Assembly: GCA_964592125.1 (NCBI GenBank)
Contig: CAZQBV010000057.1
Coordinates: 1-19,160 of the forward strand
Length of the DNA stretch: 19,160 nt
Reading direction: 5' to 3'
Source of the DNA: UBA5399 sp964592125
Lineage (GTDB): Bacteria > Bacillota > Clostridia > Christensenellales > Christensenellaceae
This document shows positions 4,444 through 13,154 of this stretch, one piece after another; position 1 is the first letter of the stretch, and each line of letters starts with the position of its first letter. Made by a program: the position numbers and the translations under genes. The notes under the pieces are model-generated. The model was not told where the DNA came from. It searched no databases and saw only the letters and a list, made by a program, of their open reading frames with translations.

Positions 4444-7400
4444 TTAGGCCTTCTGGGGGTTTGCACCATCCAGATCATTGTTTTCCTTGTGTTTTTTGTG
4501 GCTGAACGCCGCCACCACTATTTGGGCTACAGCTATTGCCGCCATCAGCAGTGTCCACTGGTCTGCCAGCACCATGGGTCTGCTCATATCCTGTGTTAGC
4601 AGGAAGATCACAATTGCCGCCACCGTGGGTATTATGCTCACCATGCGAACCATTCCCCTACGTTTCACTTCGTATGCATAGCCCGCTTTTTCGTCACGTT
4701 GCTTGCGCTTGCCCACAAAGTAGCCAATCAGCAGCGCTGCCATTACCACCGCTGTCAACACGGTCAGTATCAAGTTCCACAGTGCCCAAGAGTTCCCTTG
4801 CCCCATTGCCAAAGGCGTTTTGCCATTGTCAAATTGCTGTGTGGCTGGGTTGTTGCCCAGCGGGGTTGCGCCATTGTCTATCGGTGCGATAGGCCCTGCT
4901 GGTGTTACCGGATCCACTGGTGGTACTGGTGGCACTGGCGGTACTGGTGGCGGGGTTACGCCTCCGCTAATGGTCAGTATGCCACCGGTTGTAGATACGT
5001 TGTAGTTCGGGTTGTTGCCGGGCACCACGTTTATTGCATATTGCCCAGCCGCTTCACCCGCTGCACGGTTCAGTGTATAGCTTAGGGTATCTCCCGCCAG
5101 CACGCCTGTTACGCTTGCTGTCAGTTCGGGGTCTGCCGCGCCCTGCGCCTTGGTTTTGTTGTCTGCCACCACTTGCACATCTTTAGGGACAATGTTGTAG
5201 TTCGCATCCACTGTCAGTATGTTTTTGTAGCTTGGGTTGCTACCCAGCTTCACAGCTATTTTGTAGGTTCCCACCGCTTCGCCCGGCACACGCTCCAGTG
5301 TGTAGTTCACTTTTTCGCCGGGTATCAGCTTGCCACGCACCTGTGCTGTCAGCGCTTCATCCTTCGTGCCATAGGTTTTGGCTTTGCTGTCTGCCACTAC
5401 CGTAATTTGTGCATCGCTGGGCGTTATGGTAAAGTTCCCCTTTATCGTAGAAACATTGTAGTTGGGGTTGTTGCCGGGCACCACGTTAATGGCGTATTTC
5501 CCCACAGCTTCGCCCGCTACGCGTTTCAGCGTATAGTTTAGGGTGTCTCCCGCCAGCACGCCTGTTGCTTTTGCTGTCAGTTTGGGGTCTTTTGTGCCCT
5601 CCACCTTGGTTTTGTTTTCTGCCACTACTTCCGCATTTTTAGGAACAATGTTGTAGGAGGCATCCACTGCCAGTATGTTGCTGTAGTTGGGGTTGCTGCC
5701 CAGCGTCACCGCTATTTTGTAGCTTCCCACCGCTTCGCCCGGCACACGCTGCAGTGTGTAGTTTACTTTGTCGCCCGGGGCCAGCTTGCCATGCACCTGT
5801 GCTGTTAGCGGTTCATCCTTCGTGCCATAGGTTTTGGCTTTGTTGTCCGCCACTACCATAATTTGCACATCGCTGGGCGCTATGGTAAAGCTGCCCTTTA
5901 TGGTGGAAACGGTGTAGTTGGGGTTGCTTCCCAAAATCACGTTTATATCGTAGGTTCCCGGTTGTTCACCCGCCACGCGCTGCAAGCTGTAGTTCAGGTT
6001 GCTTGCCCCAAATATCTGGGCTGTCAGTTCCGGGTCTTGCTCGCCATACAGCTTCGCCGCATTGTTTGCCTGAATGGTTGCCGTTCCACGCAGCACTTCT
6101 ATCACGCCATTCACTTTGCTTATGGTGTAGTTGCCCGATGCATCCACATTGCCGTCTTTGGTTATTTTCACATCGCCAACGGTATTGGCCACGCTGCCCA
6201 CATTGATTATGCTTCCGCCGGAAACTGTGGCTGTCACTTTATCGCCAGCTACTGCCGCCGGGTTCACTGTGTAGGCCGTGTTGCCCAGTGTGTAGGCGCT
6301 GCCTGTGTATGTTCCGCGCAGGCTGCTGGCCATTACGGTTATGGGGCGCGGCGTTACTTCCACTTTGCCCTCTTCCAGTGTAAAGATATATCTATCCGAG
6401 TTGGGCTGGCCATTTACAGTTACGCTGGTTACTGTATTTTTCGCGCTGCCCACATCCGTTTGGCTTGCACCGGAAACGGTAATTGCCAGTACATCCTGTG
6501 CATTTTCCAAAGTTCCGCTGGTTGTGTACGCATCTGTACCCAGTGTCAGCGCTGTGCCATCATACACCTTTGCATCACTATTCGGCGTAATGGTTATCCT
6601 TGCCTTCGCCTTAAATATGGCGGTAAAGGTCAGGTTCTTTGTCATCACATAGTCATTTGCGGGTTGTGCCACATCCCATCCTGCAAAGTAATAGCCATCA
6701 TTCGGCTGCACTGTGGGCACTTTCACGCGATATTTTCCGGCTTGGTTCGTTGCATCCGCCCATGTTGTAAAGTGCTCTATCCCACCAAACGTAGTGGTCT
6801 GCGTTGCGGGGTCTATACTGCCATTTTCGCCCGCTTTGTACTCCACAGTATATTTGCGAATTGCCCACTGCCCATATACATCCACATTGTCGTTGCCAAT
6901 GGCCAATTCAGAATTCGGCTGCATAAAGTTTGCCGTGTTGGGCTCAACCGCATTTAGTGTCCATCCCTTAAAGTCGTAACCCTCCTGTGCAAACGGGCTG
7001 TCTATCAGCATCACATTTGTGTTTTTCTCCACCTTGGTCACTTTTTTATCTGTAGATGTACCAAAGTTTTTGTAATAGGTTAGATAGCCAATTTTATTGG
7101 CATCCACATAGCGCGCTATCAGCACTGTGGTGTTGTTTATGCGTATGGCGTTGCCGGGGTAATAGGTCGCTCCCGCTGCATTGCCCAGGCCATCTGCCTG
7201 CTGCCAGCCAATGAACACCTTGCCATTGTTGCCCACCAGTTCCGGCGCATCCGCCACCCGTGCATACACGCCACGCTCGTAGTCGTGACCATCCACAGGC
7301 AGCGTGCCTGTGCCTGCACCCGCACGGTATTCAATCTTGTAGCTATCCTTTTCCCACTGTGCATACAATTTCAGGTCGCTATACACAGGAATGTCAAATT

Positions 7401-10323
7401 TGTACTGTATCAAGCCCATGCTGGCATCCGGATACCAGTACCAGCCCTTAAACACGCCCAGTCCGTCATATTTCTGGCCAATATTATAGATACCGTCCGG
7501 GAAGCTTAGCAATGCGCCTTCCGCCACACCTGCCGCGCCCACTTGGCTGCCACCTGCACCCACTTCACTGTAATATTCCACCTTGTAGTCTTGCGCTTGC
7601 CATTTTGCGTACAACCTTAGGCTGTGGTTGGGCATGGTTTTTCCGGTAAAGCCAAAGGCTTGCTTGTAGTCCGAATCCAAATACCAGCCCAAAAACTTTT
7701 TGTTCGCCTGCGTGGGGTCTGCAGGTTTCAAGCTTTCAATGTTCGCTTCATATTTTATATTCTTCTCTGCCGCAATGGGCGCCGCCCCCTGCGTGTCAAA
7801 CTCCAGGTTGTATTCGCGCCTGTCGTAGAACAACTGCTGCACATACAGCGTGCTGCCATCCTCTTGCAACGTGGGCACTGCCGTGGGCAAATAGGAATTG
7901 TACATGCCGCTTATGGCCTTCGCGTTAAAGCTGGTGCTGTTGCCCTCTGCATACTGCGTGTAGGTAGCGCTTCTATCGTAGTATTTCCCATTGTACAACA
8001 CACGCTCTACACCATCTGCCTCCGGTTCATCTGTTTGATTCAAAGATTCAAACAGATATTGCAGGAAAAATTGATTGGTTGTGGTGCTCCAGTTTGCAGA
8101 CATCTGCAACACGTTGCTTGTTTTGGGCGCCATGTCCTCTGTCATTATCACACGTTTGGATACCCACAGCACATTCGCTTGCACATCCGCCGGGGGTGTC
8201 CATCCGGTAAATTTATAGTCAATTTTTGTGGGAGCATTCCATTTTTGCCCGCTTGCATCCCATGTGTAGTAATTTCTCTGCATACCCATGTTGCTGCCAC
8301 CATTGCTGTACTCCAGCACTGGCCACATGCTTGCAATGTTCTGCCCCACCTTTGCACGGAAGGTGTATTCTTCCGCACCTGCACCGCCTATATAGGTGGC
8401 TTGGTTGGGTGCAGTCATTCTTGCTTCATAGTCATATTTATAATTGTTTGCCGATTCATAGTTGTTATACTGCGCCAAGTCAAACTTAATATCATAATAT
8501 TTTCGTGCCAAATACACATTCACCACACTGGTGCCCGCACCGGAAATGGTTGCGCTGCCGCCATGATGAAATTCGGTGTAATAATAGCCATCGGGAATGG
8601 CTGCATTTGCCGCATCTATAGTTACATCCGTACCTGCCTTCGCCGTCGCAATGGCAGAGGTTGCATAGCCATAGTTCTCGGGATTGGTCAAATCCACATC
8701 ACTGGGCAATCCTTCTTTTTCCACCCAATACACCACCGTGTAGTTTACATCTTCGGGTGTCCACACGCCATACAGTTTTATATCCTCTGTTATCGCAGTG
8801 GCAAAGTCATAAGCCGGGCCATCCGCCACTGTAGACCAGTGCAAGAATGTATAGCCCGTGCGTGTGGGCACAGCCGGCGCCGTTGCGCTATAGCCATGCT
8901 TCACCAGCTGTGGCAGTACAGGAGTGCCAAATGAGATATAGCTTACATAGTGTGTGTCCAAAAAGGTGGGCACCAGTTTTATATCGTGGGTTACCACCGT
9001 GCTAAAGTCATACTTTGCACCATTTGTGTCCTTCAGGCTCCAGTGCTCAAACATTTTGCCCTGTGGGGTAAACGGGCTTATGCTATCATCCTGCTGCGCG
9101 GTTCCGCCAATGGGTATTTGCTGGGAGGCAATTACCGTATTTAGGTCGGAATCCAAAAACTGCACCAAGTATGTATCTTTAAATTTTGCCGTCAGTGTCA
9201 AATCCGCTGCAATGGGTGTCGAAAAATCAAATGCTTCGGTAGCGCCCTCTGCAAACCAGCCTTCAAAAGAGGTGTATCCCTCTGGTACTGGCGGTGTTGT
9301 TTGCGGCTCTGGGCACACTGTATTTTCCAGCACCCAGTCTTTTTGGTATTGGGCATCCCCCACCATAAAGGTAACTGCGTGATACACCAGCCCATCCTCT
9401 TCAAACTTTGCCGTCAGTTCCAAGTTTGCTGTAACAGGGGTTGCAAAGTTGAAAGCTTCCGTTGCATCCGCTGCAAACCAGCCTAGGAAAGCTGTTTTTC
9501 CCGCAGTCAGTTCCGGGTCCGCAGGTGCAGTGGCCGTTCCGCCATCCGCCACTTGCTGCGAAGCATATGTTTGGCCATCCACAACAAAGTTCACTGTAAA
9601 TTGTGCAATCGGTGCGGAATAGCTTGCCTGTAGCTGCATATCTTTTTCTATAGGAAGCGCCACAAGCTGTTCGTTTGTGTACACATTTTCTGGCTGCGCC
9701 TTGTCCTGCCAGCCCACAAAGTCTTGCCCTTCAACAACCGGGGCTGTGGGAATATCCGTTGCCAGCATAAAGCCACCCGCCGTCACTGTCACGGGTGTCT
9801 CCGCATTCAATAGCACATCATCTTTGTCAAAGAAAGTGACTGTATGCTCGGTGTCGCTGGGCGGTTCGGGCGCCTGCGCATACACCGCATTCACATTCAA
9901 GTTTGATGTTACGTTCAAATAGGCATTTGTATCCCATCTTTCAAACACTTCGCCTTGGGGTACCGCCACATTGGCCTCTTCGGGCGCTACTGCCGCGCCG
10001 CCCTCTGCCACCTGCTGCACCTCACCAATTTGGCCATTAACGTCAAAAAACGCAACCGCATACATTGCGGCCGGCTCAGGCTCGGTTGGCTCTTGCGGCG
10101 GGTCATTGTCCTCGGGTTCCTCTGCTTGGCTTATTGCCGCAGGTTCCTGAGGGGCTGCCGCCAAATCGGCCTCTTGCTGCAAGGTGCCATCCAAAACAGC
10201 GCCCTCTTGCTGTGCAAGCACCCCTTGGGGAATCATTGCCAGCACCAAGGCAAGCGCCAGTAGCAGCAGTATCGCTCTTTTGCTTACTTTCCTTCTATTT
10301 TTACGTTCCTTTCGCGTTTTCAT
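4444..10323 (-). CDS. Giant secreted repeat protein: Flg_new/InlB-B repeats, MBG repeats, C-terminal membrane anchor
   Basis: This is a 1959-aa surface protein. I place the start at the ATG at 10323, where GGAGG (10335-10331) lies 7 nt upstream; the earlier in-frame GTG overlaps that site. Residues 1-37 are a signal peptide (basic KTRKERKNRRKVSKR, Leu/Ala-rich core, cleavage after VLA). An acidic Pro/Glu-rich stretch follows. Residues about 70-1240 hold some twelve Flg_new/InlB-B-type repeats, each ending in an F-x-x-W turn (FVGW, FLGW, FEGW, FKGW and so on), with a longer non-repeat insert in the middle. Residues about 1241-1785 are MBG-type beta repeats (VYDGTALT, KTYGTKDE, NYTLxRVxGE, PNY), including two 152-aa copies in tandem. 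A Pro-rich spacer (PPVPPVPPVPPVDPV) leads to three hydrophobic helices (about 1846-1870, 1893-1911, 1922-1941) and a charged tail. There is no LPxTG motif. It probably acts as an adhesin or stalk; no ligand can be named. Confidence 0.9.
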   Translation of the reverse strand: MKTRKERKNRRKVSKRAILLLLALALVLAMIPQGVLAQQEGAVLDGTLQQEADLAAAPQEPAAISQAEEPEDNDPPQEPTEPEPAAMYAVAFFDVNGQIGEVQQVAEGGAAVAPEEANVAVPQGEVFERWDTNAYLNVTSNLNVNAVYAQAPEPPSDTEHTVTFFDKDDVLLNAETPVTVTAGGFMLATDIPTAPVVEGQDFVGWQDKAQPENVYTNEQLVALPIEKDMQLQASYSAPIAQFTVNFVVDGQTYASQQVADGGTATAPADPELTAGKTAFLGWFAADATEAFNFATPVTANLELTAKFEEDGLVYHAVTFMVGDAQYQKDWVLENTVCPEPQTTPPVPEGYTSFEGWFAEGATEAFDFSTPIAADLTLTAKFKDTYLVQFLDSDLNTVIASQQIPIGGTAQQDDSISPFTPQGKMFEHWSLKDTNGAKYDFSTVVTHDIKLVPTFLDTHYVSYISFGTPVLPQLVKHGYSATAPAVPTRTGYTFLHWSTVADGPAYDFATAITEDIKLYGVWTPEDVNYTVVYWVEKEGLPSDVDLTNPENYGYATSAIATAKAGTDVTIDAANAAIPDGYYYTEFHHGGSATISGAGTSVVNVYLARKYYDIKFDLAQYNNYESANNYKYDYEARMTAPNQATYIGGAGAEEYTFRAKVGQNIASMWPVLEYSNGGSNMGMQRNYYTWDASGQKWNAPTKIDYKFTGWTPPADVQANVLWVSKRVIMTEDMAPKTSNVLQMSANWSTTTNQFFLQYLFESLNQTDEPEADGVERVLYNGKYYDRSATYTQYAEGNSTSFNAKAISGMYNSYLPTAVPTLQEDGSTLYVQQLFYDRREYNLEFDTQGAAPIAAEKNIKYEANIESLKPADPTQANKKFLGWYLDSDYKQAFGFTGKTMPNHSLRLYAKWQAQDYKVEYYSEVGAGGSQVGAAGVAEGALLSFPDGIYNIGQKYDGLGVFKGWYWYPDASMGLIQYKFDIPVYSDLKLYAQWEKDSYKIEYRAGAGTGTLPVDGHDYERGVYARVADAPELVGNNGKVFIGWQQADGLGNAAGATYYPGNAIRINNTTVLIARYVDANKIGYLTYYKNFGTSTDKKVTKVEKNTNVMLIDSPFAQEGYDFKGWTLNAVEPNTANFMQPNSELAIGNDNVDVYGQWAIRKYTVEYKAGENGSIDPATQTTTFGGIEHFTTWADATNQAGKYRVKVPTVQPNDGYYFAGWDVAQPANDYVMTKNLTFTAIFKAKARITITPNSDAKVYDGTALTLGTDAYTTSGTLENAQDVLAITVSGASQTDVGSAKNTVTSVTVNGQPNSDRYIFTLEEGKVEVTPRPITVMASSLRGTYTGSAYTLGNTAYTVNPAAVAGDKVTATVSGGSIINVGSVANTVGDVKITKDGNVDASGNYTISKVNGVIEVLRGTATIQANNAAKLYGEQDPELTAQIFGASNLNYSLQRVAGEQPGTYDINVILGSNPNYTVSTIKGSFTIAPSDVQIMVVADNKAKTYGTKDEPLTAQVHGKLAPGDKVNYTLQRVPGEAVGSYKIAVTLGSNPNYSNILAVDASYNIVPKNAEVVAENKTKVEGTKDPKLTAKATGVLAGDTLNYTLKRVAGEAVGKYAINVVPGNNPNYNVSTIKGNFTITPSDAQITVVADSKAKTYGTKDEALTAQVRGKLIPGEKVNYTLERVPGEAVGTYKIAVKLGSNPSYKNILTVDANYNIVPKDVQVVADNKTKAQGAADPELTASVTGVLAGDTLSYTLNRAAGEAAGQYAINVVPGNNPNYNVSTTGGILTISGGVTPPPVPPVPPVPPVDPVTPAGPIAPIDNGATPLGNNPATQQFDNGKTPLAMGQGNSWALWNLILTVLTAVVMAALLIGYFVGKRKQRDEKAGYAYEVKRRGMVRMVSIIPTVAAIVIFLLTQDMSRPMVLADQWTLLMAAIAVAQIVVAAFSHKKHKENNDLDGANPQKA
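4917..4957 (-). repeat. Short in-frame repeat encoding the Pro-rich spacer
   Basis: The plus strand shows repeated GGTGGTACT/GGTGGCACT-like 9-mers. On the coding strand they encode a run of PPV units. This is a low-complexity tract that could change length by slippage while keeping frame. It sits between the last MBG repeat and the membrane anchor. Confidence 0.7.
4969..5880 (-). repeat. Two tandem 456-bp repeats in the giant surface protein gene
   Basis: The copies span 5425-5880 and 4969-5424. Each encodes 152 residues made of two MBG-like subunits: one starting with PSD and containing KTYGTKDE, the other starting NIVPK and containing GVLAGDTL. Matching landmarks such as GTTGTTGCCGGGCACCACGT recur exactly 456 bp apart (5011 and 5467). 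The copies differ at scattered codons, so the duplication is not brand new. Homologous recombination between them would delete or add 152 residues in frame. Confidence 0.85.
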
Positions 10324-10518
10324 TTGCTTTCCTCCACACACTTCTTACACGGCTTTCGCCATCCTTTGGTATCATTCTATCGCTGTATATCGCTTAGGTG
10401 TATTGCCTATTTACGCCCTTTTGTCTTTTCAACCCTGTTTTTTAAGAACTTGGTCGCATTTACAGTCGTATTTTTACATATTAAATTATTTTTAATTTTT
10501 TTAACGCGACTCCGCTTT

Positions 10519-10547
10519 ACTATATCATACCAGTCTTGGTAAATCAA
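10519..10547 (-). promoter_or_regulatory. Probable promoter of the giant surface protein gene
   Basis: On the minus strand, TTGATT (10547-10542), a 17-bp spacer and TATAGT (10524-10519) form a sigma-A promoter, strengthened by an extended -10 TGA immediately upstream. Transcription would start near 10512, giving a leader of about 190 nt. The -35 region overlaps an imperfect inverted repeat (CTTG/CAAG). Confidence 0.6.
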
Positions 10548-10713
10548 GTATTGTCACCTTTTTCTTGTTTGCTCAAAATTCGTTAACATTAGGCATTTTA
10601 TGTTATTGTATATATAAACCGTTTCAAGGCACAATGTCGCTATTTACAGTTTGTTCACAATCTTATTCTATATTATTTTGACCATTCATCATATCTATCC
10701 TCGACTTTTACCC

Positions 10714-10748
10714 ACTATACCATACCATCACTGGAAAATCCAGTATAG
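10714..10748 (-). promoter_or_regulatory. Second, diverged copy of the promoter-like element
   Basis: This 35-bp element matches 10519-10553 at 27 of 35 positions, in the same orientation and 195 bp away. It keeps TATAGT (10719-10714), but the -35 reads TGGATT. It contains a perfect 5-bp inverted repeat (CTGGA, AAA, TCCAG). It may be a second promoter or a regulator site; I cannot tell which. Confidence 0.4.
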
Positions 10749-10896
10749 AAGCAATGTTCTATTTCTTTTCTATTTAATGAAAAAGACCTCTACCAGCAAT
10801 GGGTATTTTTTCAGAATATGTTTTAAACTATACTATTTGGTGTAAATTTATAGTACGGATGTATTTATTCGTATATTATGGTTGGAGGAAAAAAAC

Positions 10897-11550
10897 ATGA
10901 GTGAACATGTACATCAGGAGTCCACTGGCAGCGAAGCTGCTGCCAACACACCTCAGGGAGAGCCACCACAGCAAAAGCCTCCTGTTATGCATTCCATAAC
11001 AGATCGTTTGGCAAAGGGCAACAGGGCAGTGGGCATTTTGGCCGCACTTGCTATGATAGCGCTGGGCATTGTTATTATGGTAATGCCCGTGAAATCTGCC
11101 ATTGTGGTAATGGACATTGCCACCGTAGGGTTTATTATTTACGGAATTTATCAAATTATTATCTATTTCAGAACGCCCTCCGAATATAAAAACGGATGGC
11201 TGATTGCCAACGGCATCATTTTTATTCTACTGGGCGTTATGGTATTGCGCATCAGCACCTTGGGCACCGCCATTATGTTTGCGTTTCTTCTGGGCTTTCT
11301 TGCACTGTCCAGCGGGCTTACGCAAATTGCTTCCTATGGCGCATACAAAAAGGCCGGGGCACAAAATGCGGGTGGGCTTATTGCCAGCGGCATTTTGAAT
11401 ATCATGCTGGGTCTGTTCTTCCTGTTCTCGCCCTTTGTCACCACGCTGGTTATGTGGTTTATCTTTGCCATCTATCTTGTTGTGGCTGGCATAGCCGTGT
11501 TTGCGCAGGCAGCCTCTGGCCGCCATGTTCGGGAACAGAAAAGCGAATAA
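10897..11550 (+). CDS. HdeD/DUF308-family multi-pass membrane protein
   Basis: This 217-aa inner-membrane protein has six predicted helices (about residues 43-63, 70-88, 96-116, 120-141, 153-175 and 181-204). They are rich in Gly and Ile, with pairs such as GIVIMVMPVKSAIVVMDIAT and ILLGVMVLRISTLGTAIMFA that are typical of DUF308 repeats. HdeD in enterobacteria is linked to acid resistance; members in clostridia have no proven role. The first 35 residues are soluble, acidic and Pro/Gln-rich. The start is the ATG at 10897, with GGAGG 8 nt upstream; an in-frame TTG at 10882 would overlap that site. It is a single gene with its own terminator, facing the O-acylation operon. Confidence 0.85.
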   Translation: MSEHVHQESTGSEAAANTPQGEPPQQKPPVMHSITDRLAKGNRAVGILAALAMIALGIVIMVMPVKSAIVVMDIATVGFIIYGIYQIIIYFRTPSEYKNGWLIANGIIFILLGVMVLRISTLGTAIMFAFLLGFLALSSGLTQIASYGAYKKAGAQNAGGLIASGILNIMLGLFFLFSPFVTTLVMWFIFAIYLVVAGIAVFAQAASGRHVREQKSE

Positions 11551-11575
11551 TCTGCGAAATAAATTAACACATAAA

Positions 11576-11605
11576 AATACGCCGACATCACTCGGCGTAT
11601 TTTTT
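11576..11605. terminator. Bidirectional terminator between the HdeD-like gene and the O-acylation operon
   Basis: A perfect 10-bp stem (AATACGCCGA 11576-11585 with TCGGCGTATT 11592-11601) around a CATCAC loop is followed by a T run on the plus strand (11600-11605). On the minus strand it is also followed by five T residues. It lies 25 nt after one stop and just past the other. Confidence 0.9.
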
Positions 11606-11621
11606 CGCATCGGTGGGAATT

Positions 11622-13139
11622 CTATTCTCTGGTTAAATCATCGGTCTTGAAAATGTCGCAGGCCACGCTATCTGCCACAATGCCCAATGTTTTATCGAAA
11701 ACCACAATGTTCAGACCTTTTTCACCCTTGTCCACACGCTTTTGATCCACCATAATAAATGGGGTCGCTTCCGTATTGCCCGGCACCAACATTTTTATTT
11801 TCTTGTTTGCCACATCAAAGGTTTGGGATACCGCAGTTTCCCCGCAAATTTCCAGCTTACTTCCCCCATCATCCACCACCGCCAAAAAGTCGCAGTGCAG
11901 CTTCTGAGATAAATCTGTAGACAAGTGAAACTGCCCCAGCTGTTTGTATGCCTCGGATTTTACTTTCACTACCGGCACTTCTTTCGTGCCATCTTCCGCC
12001 ATCACCGGTTTTTCTGCCGATTCCATATACATTGCAACAAAATAGTTTTCATTGTCTGCCAAGGCCAAAAAGTCTCCCAGTTTTTTGGTTTGTTGCAGTT
12101 GCTGGTTTCTTATTTTTTGCTGCCACTGCTGGCTGCACACATCCCAAGATTCATACCCCGCCTGGCCTCTTCTGTCCGGAATATCAAATTTGCTTTTTAT
12201 CTGTTCTCCCAAATCATGTGTAAATTTTGTTGCCCCAGTAACAGTTAGGTGAGAGTTATCGCTGAAATCCTGGCTGAAATCCAGACCCAGCCTATCATAG
12301 TCGTCGTTATATTCTAGGTAGTCCACACCCTTTTGCTGCGCAACCGCCTTAATAGAGTTTATTATTTTTCTGTCCTCATCGCTTACGGAATAGGGCGTAT
12401 CCACCAGCAATACCGGTATATCCTTTTCGCGAAGCAGGTCTATTGTCTTTTCAAAATATTCCAGCGACTTTTCATGAATCGCTGCCGTTTCTTGCAAATC
12501 GGCGTTGTCTCTTCGTTCTACTTCCTTGCCTTCCCATCTGGTAATATAGTTTTTGGATTCTTCCAAATCCCCACCCAGCATATACTGCATATCCGCATCC
12601 GACAATTCTTCATATCGGTTGTGATACACCGGCAATCCCAACAGCAAGTCCAACCGCAATCCCTTTGGTGCGCTTGCAAAAACAGAGTCTATCTTGTTTT
12701 GGGAAAATTTCATTCCTATGTTGCTGTGTACCATTCTGTCATAAGAGGCATATTCGCCGCCGTATTGCAGCTCCCCTTCTCGCTGTATTATAATCATGGA
12801 AAAAACATCCAAAACAACCAATTTGGGCTGTTGATATTTCAATGCCTCTTTCAAATAATAATACATATTCCACGTAGGCTGACCCGCACTGGGCATGTTT
12901 ACGCTGGCTATGCCGTGGTCGTCCCAAAGCAGCGCAGGGTTCACGCTTACATAGGTGTGGCTTGTTCCCAGAAACAGCACATCCACTGTGTTTGGCTCTT
13001 CTTTATAAAAGTTTTCTATCAAAAGGTTTCCATAGTTTTTCTTCATTTTCAGGGCAACATTTACAAAGGAGAACAGTAGCACAAATATCAAAGAAAAAGA
13101 CAACGCTTTTATTAGGTTTTGTCTTGTTTGCAATTTCAT
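11622..13139 (-). CDS. SGNH-fold partner of an MBOAT O-acyltransferase, with ILEI-like C-terminal domain
   Basis: This 505-aa protein has one N-terminal membrane anchor (about 10-30) and an extracellular SGNH/GDSL-like domain. The nucleophile block is VLFLGTSHTYVSVNP, with Ser60; the Asp-His pair is in SDNSHLT (Asp294, His297), and a conserved strand reads KLVVLDVFSM. Such proteins, like AlgJ/AlgX, usually finish O-acetyl transfer to a surface glycan with a membrane MBOAT. Residues about 350-505 form a second beta-rich domain ending GLNIVVFDKTLGIVADSVAC, which resembles the ILEI/FAM3-type lectin-like fold; that assignment is from memory of motif shape. The gene follows the MBOAT stop by 15 bp, with GGGAG 8 nt before its ATG, so the two are co-transcribed. 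The polysaccharide substrate is unknown because no glycan genes are in the window. Confidence 0.8.
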   Translation of the reverse strand: MKLQTRQNLIKALSFSLIFVLLFSFVNVALKMKKNYGNLLIENFYKEEPNTVDVLFLGTSHTYVSVNPALLWDDHGIASVNMPSAGQPTWNMYYYLKEALKYQQPKLVVLDVFSMIIIQREGELQYGGEYASYDRMVHSNIGMKFSQNKIDSVFASAPKGLRLDLLLGLPVYHNRYEELSDADMQYMLGGDLEESKNYITRWEGKEVERRDNADLQETAAIHEKSLEYFEKTIDLLREKDIPVLLVDTPYSVSDEDRKIINSIKAVAQQKGVDYLEYNDDYDRLGLDFSQDFSDNSHLTVTGATKFTHDLGEQIKSKFDIPDRRGQAGYESWDVCSQQWQQKIRNQQLQQTKKLGDFLALADNENYFVAMYMESAEKPVMAEDGTKEVPVVKVKSEAYKQLGQFHLSTDLSQKLHCDFLAVVDDGGSKLEICGETAVSQTFDVANKKIKMLVPGNTEATPFIMVDQKRVDKGEKGLNIVVFDKTLGIVADSVACDIFKTDDLTRE

Positions 13140-13154
13140 TTGTTTGCTCCCTTC

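Larger units (their letters stand above)
10324..10896. other. Long divergent intergenic region
   Basis: This 573-bp AT-rich region lies between the giant surface protein gene (minus) and the HdeD-like gene (plus). I see no gene in it. It holds two related promoter-like elements on the minus strand (10519-10553 and 10714-10748). It also holds a small AT-only inverted repeat near 10479-10495 followed by a T run, and a possible plus-strand -10 box TATACT at 10829-10834 without a good -35. Confidence 0.6.

Noticed and set aside
4444..4800. Sortase LPxTG anchor in the giant protein
   Set aside because: No LPxTG-like motif is present before the hydrophobic end. Three hydrophobic helices with a charged tail are seen instead.
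4917..5880. CRISPR array suggested by regular repeats
   Set aside because: The repeats are in frame, vary codon by codon and encode protein repeats, with no unique spacers.
5863..6957. Open frame of 364 codons on the plus strand
   Set aside because: It is antisense to the giant surface protein, rich in Cys, His and Tyr, and has no ribosome site. It is a shadow of the biased codon use on the other strand.
7624..8934. Open frame of 436 codons on the plus strand
   Set aside because: Same reason: fully inside the giant gene in antisense, with an unnatural composition and no recognisable domain.
10651..10845. Possible 64-aa protein upstream of the HdeD-like gene
   Set aside because: AT-rich by-product with no ribosome site; it overlaps the duplicated promoter-like element.
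12333..13079. Open frame of 248 codons on the plus strand
   Set aside because: It is antisense to the SGNH gene, whose family motifs and ribosome site are clear.
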